Position numbers and translations under genes: made by a program. Under the pieces are notes generated by a model that was given only the letters and a program-made list of their open reading frames with translations, ran no database searches and was not told the origin of the DNA. This document shows positions 48,049-59,815 of a stretch of DNA of 64,000 nucleotides, piece after piece. Origin of the DNA: Paramarasmius palmivorus (lineage: Eukaryota > Basidiomycota > Agaricomycetes > Agaricales > Marasmiaceae); NCBI GenBank assembly GCA_037176845.1, contig JAYKXP010000001.1, positions 248,001 to 312,000 on the forward strand, read 5' to 3'. Numbering within the stretch: position 1 is the stretch's first letter; each line of letters begins with the position of its first letter.

Positions 48049-48061
48049 GGTTTGGGGGAGA
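48049..48061 (+). other. Gypsy polypurine tract
   Basis: GGTTTGGGGGAGA immediately precedes the TGTGAGG start of the right LTR. This is the expected plus-strand primer site. Confidence 0.75.
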
Positions 48062-50314
48062 TGTGAGGGTACCAGAATGAAATCGCTGAAAAACAGTCAT
48101 TTTGACACTAATTGTTGTGTTCAGAATTGCACTAGTACATCATACTAAGTACTATATGGACTTGGTTTCACTACTAGGAACCTAGTAGTGCGCATATGAC
48201 AAAGAATAAGATAGGCATGCACTGCGTAGTGAATACTAGCTGCACGTGCATAGATGTTGATGTCGTCGTTAGCCCTATATGATTGCGCTAGGATATGTGT
48301 TGAAACCTGTAGACCGTATCCATACTCTATTATCAGGCTGGAACCTTACGAGGACATGCTACTGTACATGGTAGACTTCCTAGTAGATCATATGGCTACA
48401 CTATAAGTGCACTATAGGACATATGGGATGGGAAAGTGAACGATGACCAACTACCACAGCATAGAAGGACCCTAGGGGATGGATCAGAGCTATATACCAA
48501 ATATGGTAGAAGCTGGAGGTGCAAGTCACCTTTGAGAGCAGAGTTACCTGGATTAGAAATGTCCGAGTAACTGGGTCATCAATATGAGGACCATATGGGG
48601 GCTTAACAGCTTTCCCATATCGATCAGAATATCCCTCGAGCTTCGAGTTGGGATTCCTACTGCTAGTACAGACACTAGTGGGGGACATATAGTCCTATAA
48701 CAAGGAAGCAGATAGGATTCTGTTCCAGGACTGTCCTAGGACATAGAAAATATAATATAGAACTACAAGGGCACAGAGCCTACCTTCCTCAGATACGAAT
48801 CTGAAGTGTTTCGAGATCGGACTCCTAGCAAGCTCCGAGCAGAATAACTATGTCCTAGCACCAATATCCGAAGCGTACCATGCAGAACAGCACCTCTGCA
48901 TGCCACTTCCTAGCAACTAAAAAGTAATATGACTCGCAGTCCTGCAAAATAATGTCAAATTCCGACCAATATATACCCAAACCTTCCTTTTCTGGTAGAT
49001 ACTTACTTCATATGGACAGAATCCTCTCCTCGTTCTCATTTCTTGCATAGTTACTATTACTTTATCGTGTCCACTTTCACTTATATGTAAAATATGTATG
49101 CTCGCAGGTATATAAGCAGCAGGGTTTCCCCTAGGAAGCTCTCAAGCAATTACCCCGCTATATACGTAGCCCTAGTGCACCAATAGCAGAGTTCTTGTCT
49201 TCTATCGTTGACCATAGAGGCGACGTGTGCTTAGAAAATTAACTTAGAAAATAAACCTTTGAAAAGCCCTTCTCTATATTGAACTAGAGTCGTGAAACTA
49301 GAACTTTGAGATACCCATAGGACAGAGCCAGTTCAGCTAGGCTCTTTGGATAGGATTGATTGTTTCAGGACTAGTGTGGAGCCCCACTAGATCCCTAAGG
49401 TCTCTAGTCGCAACAACTCTTCCAGATCAGTTGTATAGCCTCATAAGAAGTCTATAGCCAATTCCATAGTGTTTCTATAGATGACATGACAACCGTCCTT
49501 CTAGTATAGACAGTCCTACAGTTTTCAGACACGTCTAGTATGCATGGCTAAGTCCCCAGCTACCATAGCCTGATCATACGATCCATGAACAAGCATATAG
49601 ACAACTAGTTACTCTTTGTTAGAGCCTAAGTCCACTTTCACTAGCTGCTCGGGCTCACACTAGTGCTCTTGTTTCCCTTATCAAGTGTATTAAAACTTGT
49701 TGAAGGCAAGAATATTCGTCTAGATACGCAATTTATATTTTGGACCATATCAGCAATGTGTGCTTAGAAAATTAACTTAGAAAATAAACCTTTGAAAAGC
49801 CCTTCTCTATATTGAACTAGAGTGGTGAAATTAGAACTTTGAGATACCCATAGGACAAGAGCTAGTTCATCTAGTCCCTTTGGATAGGATTGATTGTTTC
49901 AGGACTAGTGTGGAGCCCCACCAGTGTCGTTAAAGCTTAGTGTGGAGCCCCACTAGCTTATAGGTGGCCTGGTTGTCGTGCTAGTTCAACTAGTGTAACC
50001 AGTGCCTTTCATAGGAACAATAGATCTTTACCCTGGTTGGGTTCAATAGGTTATTTTGCATCATAGGAACATATAGGGTAGGTTTATTGGTTGGCTTGCG
50101 TTGTCTTGATTATATCGAGACCATATTATCATATTACATTGTTTCATTCATCGCTCGTACACTTCCCTTGTGTCCTAGTGATTTGTAGACGTTCAACTAG
50201 TGTGCTAGTTGGTTTCTTGTGTCGATTGTACGGATCCTTTGACAACGTTGAACCCCGCTCGCACAACTTGGCATATATATTTCACTCGTTCACAAGTGTT
50301 TTATAAGCCTCACA
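48062..50314 (+). repeat. 3' LTR of the Gypsy, with internal duplication
   Basis: It starts TGTGAGGG and ends CCTCACA. It matches the left LTR except for the missing 1.82 kb insertion and a duplication: 49221-49397 recurs at 49755-49921, separated by about 360 bp of unrelated sequence. Numerous CpG transitions relative to the left LTR are seen, for example near 48296 and 48800-48900. Confidence 0.85.
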
Positions 50315-51072
50315 TTGGTGCTCGCATCACTCCTGGTGGCATCTGCCCATTCACAACCATTGACATCCAAGCTTCTTGCTTTTTCTGCGTTTCAGCAATT
50401 GAGTTCGTCATAGAACAAACAAGATCCTTTAAATCTTGAATCTCCGTCTCATGCTTATCCACAGATACAGACATCTTGTGAGAAATTTCATCGACTTCAG
50501 GTTCCTGTTTTATAGTAACAGTCTTGACATGCTTGGACGACACGTGTGGTTCTAAATTGTCGTGTCTGTCCCTTGTATGTCTAGAGGCATGGATACTCGT
50601 ATATATATCTCCTAGTCTGCTCGTAGCAATATTTAAAGCAACTTCCATTACTTCATCTAGGGTATATGGATCCTCCAATCACCTATCCAGATCATCTTTC
50701 TTCTTTTCTTTGCCTTTCCTTAGGGAAAGCTTGTTGCTCTGTATGCATTGTAGCATATTAACGATCTCTCGGATAAAGTCCTCTTCAAATGCTTTGAGGT
50801 ATCTAGCTACTAGGAATGTATTAGAGACTAACGCAGGGGCTGCTGTGAGCTTACTCGCTTTATAGCAAAACACAGTCCTCGCTGACTTGCAGCCCTATGC
50901 TCTGGTGTCTCTTTACTAGACGGTCCAACATTGTTGTCAATCCTTGTCCTTCCTTAAAGCCGATTTCCTCTTTAACATCCTCAATGAACTGTTCATATGA
51001 GTCTCCACACTTGCTATCCCAGCCCACACAGGTCTTTCTCAAGTCATATTCCATCTGTCTGATAGCTAGGTA
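50315..51072 (-). pseudogene. Inverted fragment of Gypsy gag
   Basis: The minus strand reads Gag (YLAIRQMEYDLRKTCVGWDS… MEDPYTLDEVMEVALNIATS… GQMPPGVMRAP), parallel to plus-strand 17770-18550. It abuts the end of the plus-strand LTR at GGTGC and ends where a hAT terminus begins at 51071. A TAG-type break near 50680 and a missing segment near 50870 make it non-coding. It shows that a second, inverted Gypsy copy existed here. Confidence 0.85.
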
Positions 51073-51200
51073 GGGATGCCAACGGGTCAGGTTGCTACCA
51101 GTCCTAGCCCCGAGCCTCGGCATGGCTCACGGGTCAGAGCCGATAAGTAGTGAGCCGCTAATGACTACTAAACCTGGTACAAAAGTAACCAGGTAATAGA
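51071..51200. mobile_element. Terminus of a second hAT element
   Basis: TAGGGATGCCAACGGGTCAG followed by CGAGCC- and GGGTCA-rich sequence is typical of one group of hAT ends and falls exactly where Gypsy gag stops. The other end was not found before 64000, so the element is truncated or rearranged. Confidence 0.55.
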
Positions 51201-52835
51201 TGCTAATAGTAGGTCTAGCACTACTGTGGACAGTGTGTGCAAGTGTGGTTCGACGTGATCAGAGTTGCCGTGCTTAGAATCGCACACAAAACTAATAGTT
51301 CAAGTGATAATACGCTTCTAGTAGACTAGAGCCGGTTATAATACACCTTTTAATAGGGTATGTACGTGTGGGTTTGGGCTTATACAAGCTATATGAACAA
51401 CACCAAGGGCTAATACTAGCTTTCTTGGGTGCGACCTAATACTGCCTTGAGTGGATTGTCCTTACTAGAACTGAATCAACGACGTGTGCGCAAGCAGGAA
51501 TCCAACCGACTCTCCAATGGTTGATCTGGGCCTCTCTATGTCACAAAGCTCTCAACACAAATAGTCAAAAGCTTCTAGAAGGTCTTTAACCGACGATCTA
51601 GTACGAGGTTCAATCTCTAATAAAAGATGCAACGCAACCAATGCCAAATGCAACAGATTACAAGCCAATACACTTGGTCTCTATCAAACTTGACTCAAGC
51701 TCTTGTCTGCAATACAGGTCTCAACTAGACTTTTAGATCTAGGGCTCATCCTGATGAAGTAGAAGTTGAATACACAGATCAACAATAGATCAACTGAATC
51801 AGAGGTCTATTCGTTTGATAGCCACATACAATCCATAGATATGGGCAGGCAGTGCGTCTCCCTTCTTCTTCTGGTGCTCTCCTACATGATAGGTAGCTTA
51901 TATACTGTCCAAGAAGTGAAAACAAGAATTTTAGGTAATATAAGTCAGAAAATAGACGGAACGACGAGGAACAGAGATGGAACAGAGATGATACGAGGAG
52001 AAATATACATATGAGGGAAATAAGAGTGTCACAACGTCTATATAAGTTGTGTAAGCGTGACCAATAAATAGGAATTTCTATGTTTGGACTCAGGAGTTGA
52101 ATCCTGTGCCTGCAGGTTGGCATTTAGCCTGTTTAAAATTTTCTTTTCTATGCACCAAGGTGCTTTTCCACCAATGATAGTCGTTTCCAACCAGTCCGCA
52201 CGTCAATGATGCTCAGTCATCTGTTATCTAGACCTGGCACATCTTTTATAAGTCTCCATAGTCATATGGGACCCTTCCATAAGTGGTATATCCACTGTAT
52301 CTGCTTCCATGCTAAGTGTTTCAGGCATTGCCACCGTTTTAACAGCTTTGCCTCCGTGTCCGATCCAAAGGAACACTTAAGAATATCAAGTCCGATAGGT
52401 CTGCCCCGGGCCGTTGGTCATTTCCGATCAAGCCATGGTGATCCCCCAAAGCCCTCTCTATCTTATAGTAGGTCACGAAGAAGTAATAAAAGCGTAAATG
52501 TCCCTTAAGTATGCCAACTAGTAGCACGGTGACCTTATACAAGGTAAGTTCCACCTTATATTAGCTTCTACAGGTTTCGGGTAGGCATCTGTGAATTGCA
52601 GACCCCTAGTATATGCATAGCAGCAGCCAGATACCCAATGTGAGGCGTACCGTGTAACTGTTCTCTGCTAGCAAGACATAGTCCCGTGTACCAGTGACAA
52701 TGACTAGCTATTCAGGGCTTATACTAGTCCTTCAGAACCCTTTTTATAGCATAACAATAAAGAAATATGCATAATGCGTTCAAAATTAAAGTGTTATAAA
52801 AATCAGCATATCACCACTCGGCATCTTACTGGGTT
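51200..52835 (-). repeat. Dispersed non-coding repeat, copy 2
   Basis: It matches 13661-15485 on the same strand, for example the CAAGTGTGGTTCGA region at 51240 and GTTGAATCCTGTGCCTGC at 52096. A T-run follows at about 52865. There is no gene. Boundaries are approximate. Confidence 0.65.
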
Positions 52836-52987
52836 GAAGCAGCTAAGCTGTCGGCTTGCTCCCCTTTTTTTTTTTTTTTACAAATAGCTGAACATTTTCA
52901 GGCAATGAAAATCAATCGCAAACATGTATAATAGTCGTAGATGGTGTACAATTTCAAGAAAATAAGATGAAGATATAATACACGATA

Positions 52988-55393
52988 CTATGCCACAACT
53001 GGTGCAGATTCTACAAACGATACCTTCGACAAGTTCACAGCAAATAAATATGGATCATCAGTTTCCAATACCTGGTCACGATAACATCATAAAGGTTTGG
53101 GTACTTGGTCTGGAGCGCAATCTATTGGTCGACAACGGCATGATAGCATAGGCAAGGCATGGTGTATCTTCCTGGGATAGGAAATGTTGGAATGCGTGAG
53201 GTACCTATAAAGAATGATGAACGAGTAAAGGGTGAGTATTGATTATGACTTACCCTAAGGATCTCCTCCCATTGTATCAAGCCTCTGAACTCGTACTTGC
53301 TTAAGATGTGTGGTGTCATGTCATTTCCATGAGCAGAATGCACACGGAACGCATCTAATTGCTGAGCAAAGTTTAGCACGTACTACTGGGGAAGATTATT
53401 GAACACTTACTGGACGTAGTAGCACGGCCCTGTGGACCATTAAATGTGCGGAACTCCAACGATTAGGGATATCCCTTGTCAGTAAGAGTTCCCTTCCCTT
53501 CCTTGCAACCTTGACCATCTCTTCTAAGGCAACTCGTCTCTGACTAGAAGCACGACACTGCCAGCATGATCAGACTTATTATTTGAACTGAGAGATAAGG
53601 ATCACACCTCGTGAACCATGCCTTGAGTTCTTTTGAGAATTTCTTCTTCTGAACGGACTGTCTTTCCCTCTTCAGTGGCAACCAAAGATGCAATATCTAC
53701 ATTATCCATCTCTTCCAGTATGGGTGTCACCGCCAGATGGAGAATGTGTGTGAAGCACCTAAAGACAGTTTCAGGTTTAGGTACGACTATGGCAACAACT
53801 GGACTTACCGCATGTGACTTTTATGTGTGTGAAACTCAACATTGATATCCTTAAAGTGTGAAGCAAGATGTTCAAGCATAGTGTCATTGTTAGAAGCGTT
53901 ATTGGTCGTGAAATAGCCGACCTAGTAATGTCAATTGTTAGTCAATCTGAATGGTGTGTACGGTGCATACGCACATCCTTCTCGATACCAAGCCTATGAA
54001 GTAGGTACTTAATGGCCTGCATGAGATGCACACCAGTGTGTGACACTGGAACCTCATGGAAGCCTATCACTTCTGAGCGCATCTTCAAGACACTGCGAGT
54101 TGTTATAGTGCCGTTCGACGCCTTCTCAGTAACCAAGGTTTCAGCCACCCAGTGGGCAGTGAGGGCAAGGAAGGGATAAAGAGTTGAGTCTGTCCAGCAA
54201 TCAGTCATAAAGGAAATTCTGCTGATCACATTCTAGTAGGAGTAAATCAATACAACGGCCCATATTGGGGGAAAAGGTAGAACTGACCTGAAACTCTTTG
54301 GCAAGTTCGTGCATATGAAGATACCATGCTTGGATGATGACCTTCCTCATCGTCAAGCGCCTGAGTATATCTTTCTCTCGAAGGTCTTGTTTCAGGTAGA
54401 GTATCAGCTGGACAAAACTTTCTGACTCAACAAAACTGATCGGCTAAGATTGGAGGTGAGTATTGAATGTTGTCAAACAGAGTGGGGAGCATATAAACTT
54501 ATGAGGTCATCCTTGACAATCAACTCCATCAAACAGTTGACTACAGTCGCGGCAAAAATAATTGCAATTCCTTTTTGGGGAGATCATTCCCGCATCCCAA
54601 AAAATTTCCAAAAATGGCTCAGCGTACATCACCAGACGGTCGGGAAGCTCTCATTTTTCCCTCATTTTTTGGGTGCACATAGCCATAGTGTATCATATAA
54701 TCCCCGAGACTGAAAAAATAAGGAGAAAAATCGCAATTTTGCAAAGTTGTTACCATCATAATGTGTCCCCAGGGCAGATGGGAAACTCCTTCCCAATAAG
54801 GAATTGCAATTCTTTTTGCTGCGACTGTAAGCCTTCTCTACTGAATGCAGCGAACTTGAGGGCAACAGTGGGATCTGGGTGATTGTGTTGATCTTGATAC
54901 AGTTTGGCTTTTTCGATGGTGCAATCAGCAGTTACTGGGATACCGCGAGCGTCACAGTCATCTATCCATTCATGAAAATGTGCAGCGACTAAATGCCTTT
55001 GCATGTTTGTGTTGCCGGTGTCAGGTGAGTATGGGTGAACATTGATGGCTTCTGGGATCGCCGACTCTTCCCTTTTCCTATTTGTAGATCTGATCAATAG
55101 CACATCGCACCAAACAGGAATGAAACTTACCGTAAGCAATAATTACATCTGTAGTAGCCACCTTCATAGGTGAAGAATTCATAAATGTCAGCAGCGTGCT
55201 TGGAGTGCTGTGTCCTGGTGCCAGCCTTCCTCGTTGGTGGCAAGGTGGTGAAGTTAACGACAGGCCTCTGGACAGCGGCGTCAAAGTCTTGCTGGCGATG
55301 TGAGGTACTGTCCCAACACAAAGTGTTCTTGCGGCCTTGCGTTTTAGCCCTATTAAGCTTGTCTACAGCCTCTGAGATAAACACGGTGAGCAT
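52988..55393 (-). pseudogene. Second hAT transposase, decayed
   Basis: Minus-strand exons give an N-terminal BED-like zinc finger (YYRCNYCLR; NTNMQRHLVAAHF), a DUF-like linker, and the hAT core (ISFMTDCWTDSTLYPFLALT, VIGFHEVPVSHTGVHLMQAI). TNNASNND-type sequence, an RWSSAH-type motif and a C-terminal ALQTKYPNLYDVIV follow, ending near 52988. TAG near 53127 (CAG would fit) and frame changes near the C-terminus break it. It is flanked at its 5' side by the large palindrome. Confidence 0.7.
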
Positions 55394-55395
55394 TA

Positions 55396-58156
55396 CCAGC
55401 TGATGTAGTGATTCTTTTGTAAAAGTGACCGACAGTTATTACAATGAGATTTGCAAAAGTACGGGATAACTCCTTTTGCAAAAGTAATCAAGGCAGATAA
55501 GAGGTACTGTCCGCTTTGGGTGCTTCCAAATTGGGAAGGATGATTCCCACACCTTCTGGAAAGGGAACAGGCCGCTTTTTTGAGATCTGGAGATATTCCC
55601 ACACTGCTTTTGGCATCCCAAAATGGAAGGTGCTCTTTCCATGATGTAACAGTGCGCTTTTTGGGCGCTTTTTTTGCGGAAAAATTATTCCCACACCTCC
55701 TGACATCATCTGGGTGCCTCCCTACTCCGCTTTTGGCTTCCCAAAATGGAAGGTGGCCTTACCTCATCATTTTTCACCTGGAATCAATGCATTGGGGGGC
55801 TATTGGGGCATGCTGGGGGGCTATAAAAATCGCATTTTTGAGGGAATATGTTCTAATATGTTCTAAAAGCATGCCCCTGCAATTGGGGGGCAGGGGAATG
55901 CAAAAAAAGCGGTCCAAATATGGTAATTCAGGAAAATGGCCTGTTGGATCTTGGGCTATAGGGCAGATATTGACATGAGGTAAGTTGGAGGACCTAGATA
56001 CATTAAATAAAAGCCTGGGGACACTAAATAGTACATAGATTGGTGGGATAATGGTGCTTAAATATGAAAAATACTGAAAATCTCCGAAATTGAGGGAATA
56101 AAATTACAGGATGGGATGTAGTGCAGCTGGGGCTTAGATATTGTGAATCAGAGATGATATATATGTTCCCTTGATGGGTTTACAATCCTGGAGAGCTGCC
56201 TATTTTTCCAGATTTATTACAGCTAAATTCGCTTTTTTTGGACATTGGTAATACTATACCACAGGGAATAATTGGAATGGGCTAATTTTTGTTCATAACC
56301 CACTTTAGGGTGTATAGATGATGAATATATACTGGCCCAAGCACTCCTGTATGTGCAACACCTTGTTCAATCCAATGTATTGTACAGTTATGTAACACAG
56401 GCAGTAACACATGAATAGCACCTCAGGAAAGCATCCCAGCACCAAGGTGAGTTCAGAATTGAGTTCAGGCACCCAAAATACACTATCCTACCATAAAAGG
56501 ACATTTTTTGAACACATCTGTATGTTGCTACAGAAAAAATACATTAAAAAATCGCATTTTTAGGGGTTTTCCTGTACTGGAGCATGGGGATTGCTCCTAA
56601 AATCACCAAAAATGAATGAGAGACCATTCACTATGCATAGAACAGGAATATCAATTGCCTCCATGAATCCCATGACAGGAATCCATATGCCAGACTAATC
56701 AAATCCTGCACAATTACAGAAAACATGTACTATGGATGTAGTATTGCAAGGAGTGATCTGGGGGATTGGGGAACCTCAAAATCGAATTTAGGATGAAAAA
56801 TCAGTTAAGAATATGTCCAGGGTTGAAAGGAATCCAATCACTGTAGCTTGAGATATGTATCGCATATGGATTCCTGTCATGGGATTCATGGAGGCAATTG
56901 ATATTCCTGTTCTATGCATAGTGAATGGTCTCTCATTCATTTTTGGTGATTTTAGGAGCAATCCCCATGCTCCAGTACAGGAAAACCCCTAAAAATGCGA
57001 TTTTTTAATGTATTTTTTCTGTAGCAACATACAGATGTGTTCAAAAAATGTCCTTTTATGGTAGGATAGTGTATTTTGGGTGCCTGAACTCAATTCTGAA
57101 CTCACCTTGGTGCTGGGATGCTTTCCTGAGGTGCTATTCATGTGTTACTGCCTGTGTTACATAACTGTACAATACATTGGATTGAACAAGGTGTTGCACA
57201 TACAGGAGTGCTTGGGCCAGTATATATTCATCATCTATACACCCTAAAGTGGGTTATGAACAAAAATTAGCCCATTCCAATTATTCCCTGTGGTATAGTA
57301 TTACCAATGTCCAAAAAAAGCGAATTTAGCTGTAATAAATCTGGAAAAATAGGCAGCTCTCCAGGATTGTAAACCCATCAAGGGAACATATATATCATCT
57401 CTGATTCACAATATCTAAGCCCCAGCTGCACTACATCCCATCCTGTAATTTTATTCCCTCAATTTCGGAGATTTTCAGTATTTTTCATATTTAAGCACCA
57501 TTATCCCACCAATCTATGTACTATTTAGTGTCCCCAGGCTTTTATTTAATGTATCTAGGTCCTCCAACTTACCTCATGTCAATATCTGCCCTATAGCCCA
57601 AGATCCAACAGGCCATTTTCCTGAATTACCATATTTGGACCGCTTTTTTTGCATTCCCCTGCCCCCCAATTGCAGGGGCATGCTTTTAGAACATATTAGA
57701 ACATATTCCCTCAAAAATGCGATTTTTATAGCCCCCCAGCATGCCCCAATAGCCCCCCAATGCATTGATTCCAGGTGAAAAATGATGAGGTAAGGCCACC
57801 TTCCATTTTGGGAAGCCAAAAGCGGAGTAGGGAGGCACCCAGATGATGTCAGGAGGTGTGGGAATAATTTTTCCGCAAAAAAAGCGCCCAAAAAGCGCAC
57901 TGTTACATCATGGAAAGAGCACCTTCCATTTTGGGATGCCAAAAGCAGTGTGGGAATATCTCCAGATCTCAAAAAAGCGGCCTGTTCCCTTTCCAGAAGG
58001 TGTGGGAATCATCCTTCCCAATTTGGAAGCACCCAAAGCGGACAGTACCTCTTATCTGCCTTGATTACTTTTGCAAAAGGAGTTATCCCGTACTTTTGCA
58101 AATCTCATTGTAATAACTGTCGGTCACTTTTACAAAAGAATCACTACATTAGCTGG
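55396..58156. repeat. Near-perfect palindrome, 1,295-bp arms
   Basis: Position x pairs with 113552 minus x. Arms 55396-56690 and 56862-58156 show one mismatch at 55402/58150 and none elsewhere that I found; 171 bp of unique spacer separates them. Mirror-image 132-codon frames at 55580-55978 and 57574-57972 are identical but lack motifs and are probably not genes. AGCTG flanks both ends and could be a short target duplication. This is a fold-back transposon or a recent inverted duplication; near-identity of arms points to recent origin or gene conversion. Confidence 0.9.
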
Positions 58157-58573
58157 GGTCTTGGTATGGCCTTTGAGCCGTTCATTAACAACAGTAACCC
58201 CAACTTTTTCAGTCTTTTCACTGCATAATTCATTGATCTCATGACTCGTTCCTATACTATTTCGCCCCAAAGCCCCACGCAGTCTCTGTGAAAACGCAGC
58301 TGTTTCGACAGCACGTCATCACCCCGGTGTGTGCTTTGGTGCCGGACCAATGTCAAAGCTATTGCTATTTGTGCTCTTGTCAACATTCAAGCCAACCGTA
58401 AGTATTCCGGCTGTCTAAGTCATTGAGCTGCTAACACATTTGTCTCTTAGCTATTCTCTTACCCCTTCAACCTTGTACCTTCTCATCTACCTACTGTGAG
58501 TAATTGTTTTTTCCTTTGAATCGATTACCTTACTTACTCTTTTCATTCACTCACCCTTCTTTACCTTCACACC
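58157..58573. other. Stretch without a supported gene
   Basis: It would be contiguous with 55395 without the palindrome. It shows no motif I could assign. Confidence 0.4.
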
Positions 58574-59060
58574 TGTTGAACACATGACCATGTATCAGTA
58601 TGTGTGCTATGCACAACACTCGCGTCTGTGGTCAATCCTAGATGACAAGAGAGAGTTTACCATACTATCTCATGGAACGGGCAGAAGCACTCATACCTAA
58701 CCAATAGTATGCTGTATTCATAAGGTCTATTCAGTATATTCGTCAGACTAGCTTCTGTACTTACAAACGTATGTATTACTGCTCACTAAGAGCATTCAGT
58801 AGTCTCACTAAGACTTCACATACTTACTCATACGCATTCTCACTTATGTAGTGTAGATTATCTAGTATAGAGTAAGTAACAGTATATAAGGCTTACCTGT
58901 AACAGTCTATATCCTCAGTTCAATCTCATATGATTAACTACCTCGCTTAACAAAGCATCTCAAGTTCTACGCAAGTATAACTCTCAAAAGCCCCAACAAT
59001 GTGAGTTGAGACACATATTGACCACTGCGCACCATCCCGGTTCTCGCTGCTCTCTCAACA
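58574..59060 (+). repeat. Copia-type LTR
   Basis: 487 bp from TGTTGAACAC to CTCTCAACA, with matching TGTTG/CAACA ends. It is followed at 59061 by GGTTATGGGCCCC, identical to the primer-binding site of the Copia at 6384. No second LTR is seen, so it is a 5' LTR remnant. Confidence 0.7.
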
Positions 59061-59815
59061 GGTTATGGGCCCCGATGACAAGTTAGTCACCGTCAACACC
59101 CTCAAATTATTCTGGTGTAGATCAGGTCTTCTATGTCAAGCAGACTCATTTCCAAGTTCACTTGCTAGAAGTTTCATGTGTAGCCGACGCCTTAACTGGC
59201 AAGAGGCCAAGACCATATGTTGAATACCGATGTGCTTCTATGGGTTAAGGGTTACACTTTTTATTCTTTTGTTCAACCCCTGTAATGTCTGAAAAATAAA
59301 GTTACCTTACTTACAGACTTCCACTTCCTTTCTCGGAGTAGTATCGCCCTTACATTGGCTTTACTTTCCGATAGAAGTAACAAACTGTTGGACCTATTTC
59401 CTTAATTGAAACATGGTTTTAGTCCATCAGGCACTCGTGGATTCTATTGAACTCCACAGAACCTGAGGTTGGCATTATGCCCACAACTGCGTTACTAGTT
59501 GTAGAGTTACACATAAAGTATACCCAAGTCAGTGCCATCATGCTATAGGGTTACTTTATTACTGTAGAAATGCTCCAAATTTATAGTTAGCATATATAGA
59601 AATTCTCCAGCCACACTAAGTCCATTAAACACTATCCTGGGAAGACAGAAAGACTTTTAGTGCTTGCTTTGTCTTGTGACATGGGGTAAGCACTTTGGTG
59701 TGTAACCATGATCTGAGGGATTGCTGATCACAGCTTTAAGTCCGGTATGTTCCTGATTAGCTTTCTTTACGTGGCTGGTTTCATTTCGATCAGTCTGGGT
59801 GATGAGACAGGATGA
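59061..59815. other. Primer-binding site and truncated Copia interior
   Basis: GGTTATGGGCCCC marks the primer-binding site at 59061-59073. A short open frame (DKLVTVNTLK) may be the gag start, but sequence past about 59290 no longer looks coding and no other Copia domain is seen. Confidence 0.5.

Larger units (their letters stand above)
13406..50314 (+). mobile_element. Ty3/Gypsy element expanded by nested insertions
   Basis: Related LTRs at 13406-16994 and 48062-50314 share the ends TGTGAGG...CCTCACA. Between them are a primer-binding site (16997), gag, protease, RT, RNase H and integrase on the plus strand, an antisense spliced gene, and a polypurine tract (48049-48061) directly before the right LTR. 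RT before integrase defines Gypsy. The internal region is split by a hAT (23499-30470) and a Plavaka (35135-47534). No 5-bp target duplication matches at the outer ends (AACAT versus TTGGT), and an inverted gag piece abuts the right LTR. The outer edge has therefore recombined, or the two LTRs come from different copies. Confidence 0.85.

Noticed and set aside
13406..50314. Intact Gypsy target-site duplication
   Set aside because: Outer flanks AACAT and TTGGT do not match, so no duplication was called.
52860..52882. Poly(T) run as the tail of a minus-strand retroposon or pol III terminator
   Set aside because: No duplication flanks it and no promoter or body could be tied to it with confidence.
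55580..57972. Two identical 132-codon frames facing each other
   Set aside because: They are mirror copies produced by the palindrome, contain no recognised motif and include internal repeats of the arm sequence; likely chance open frames.
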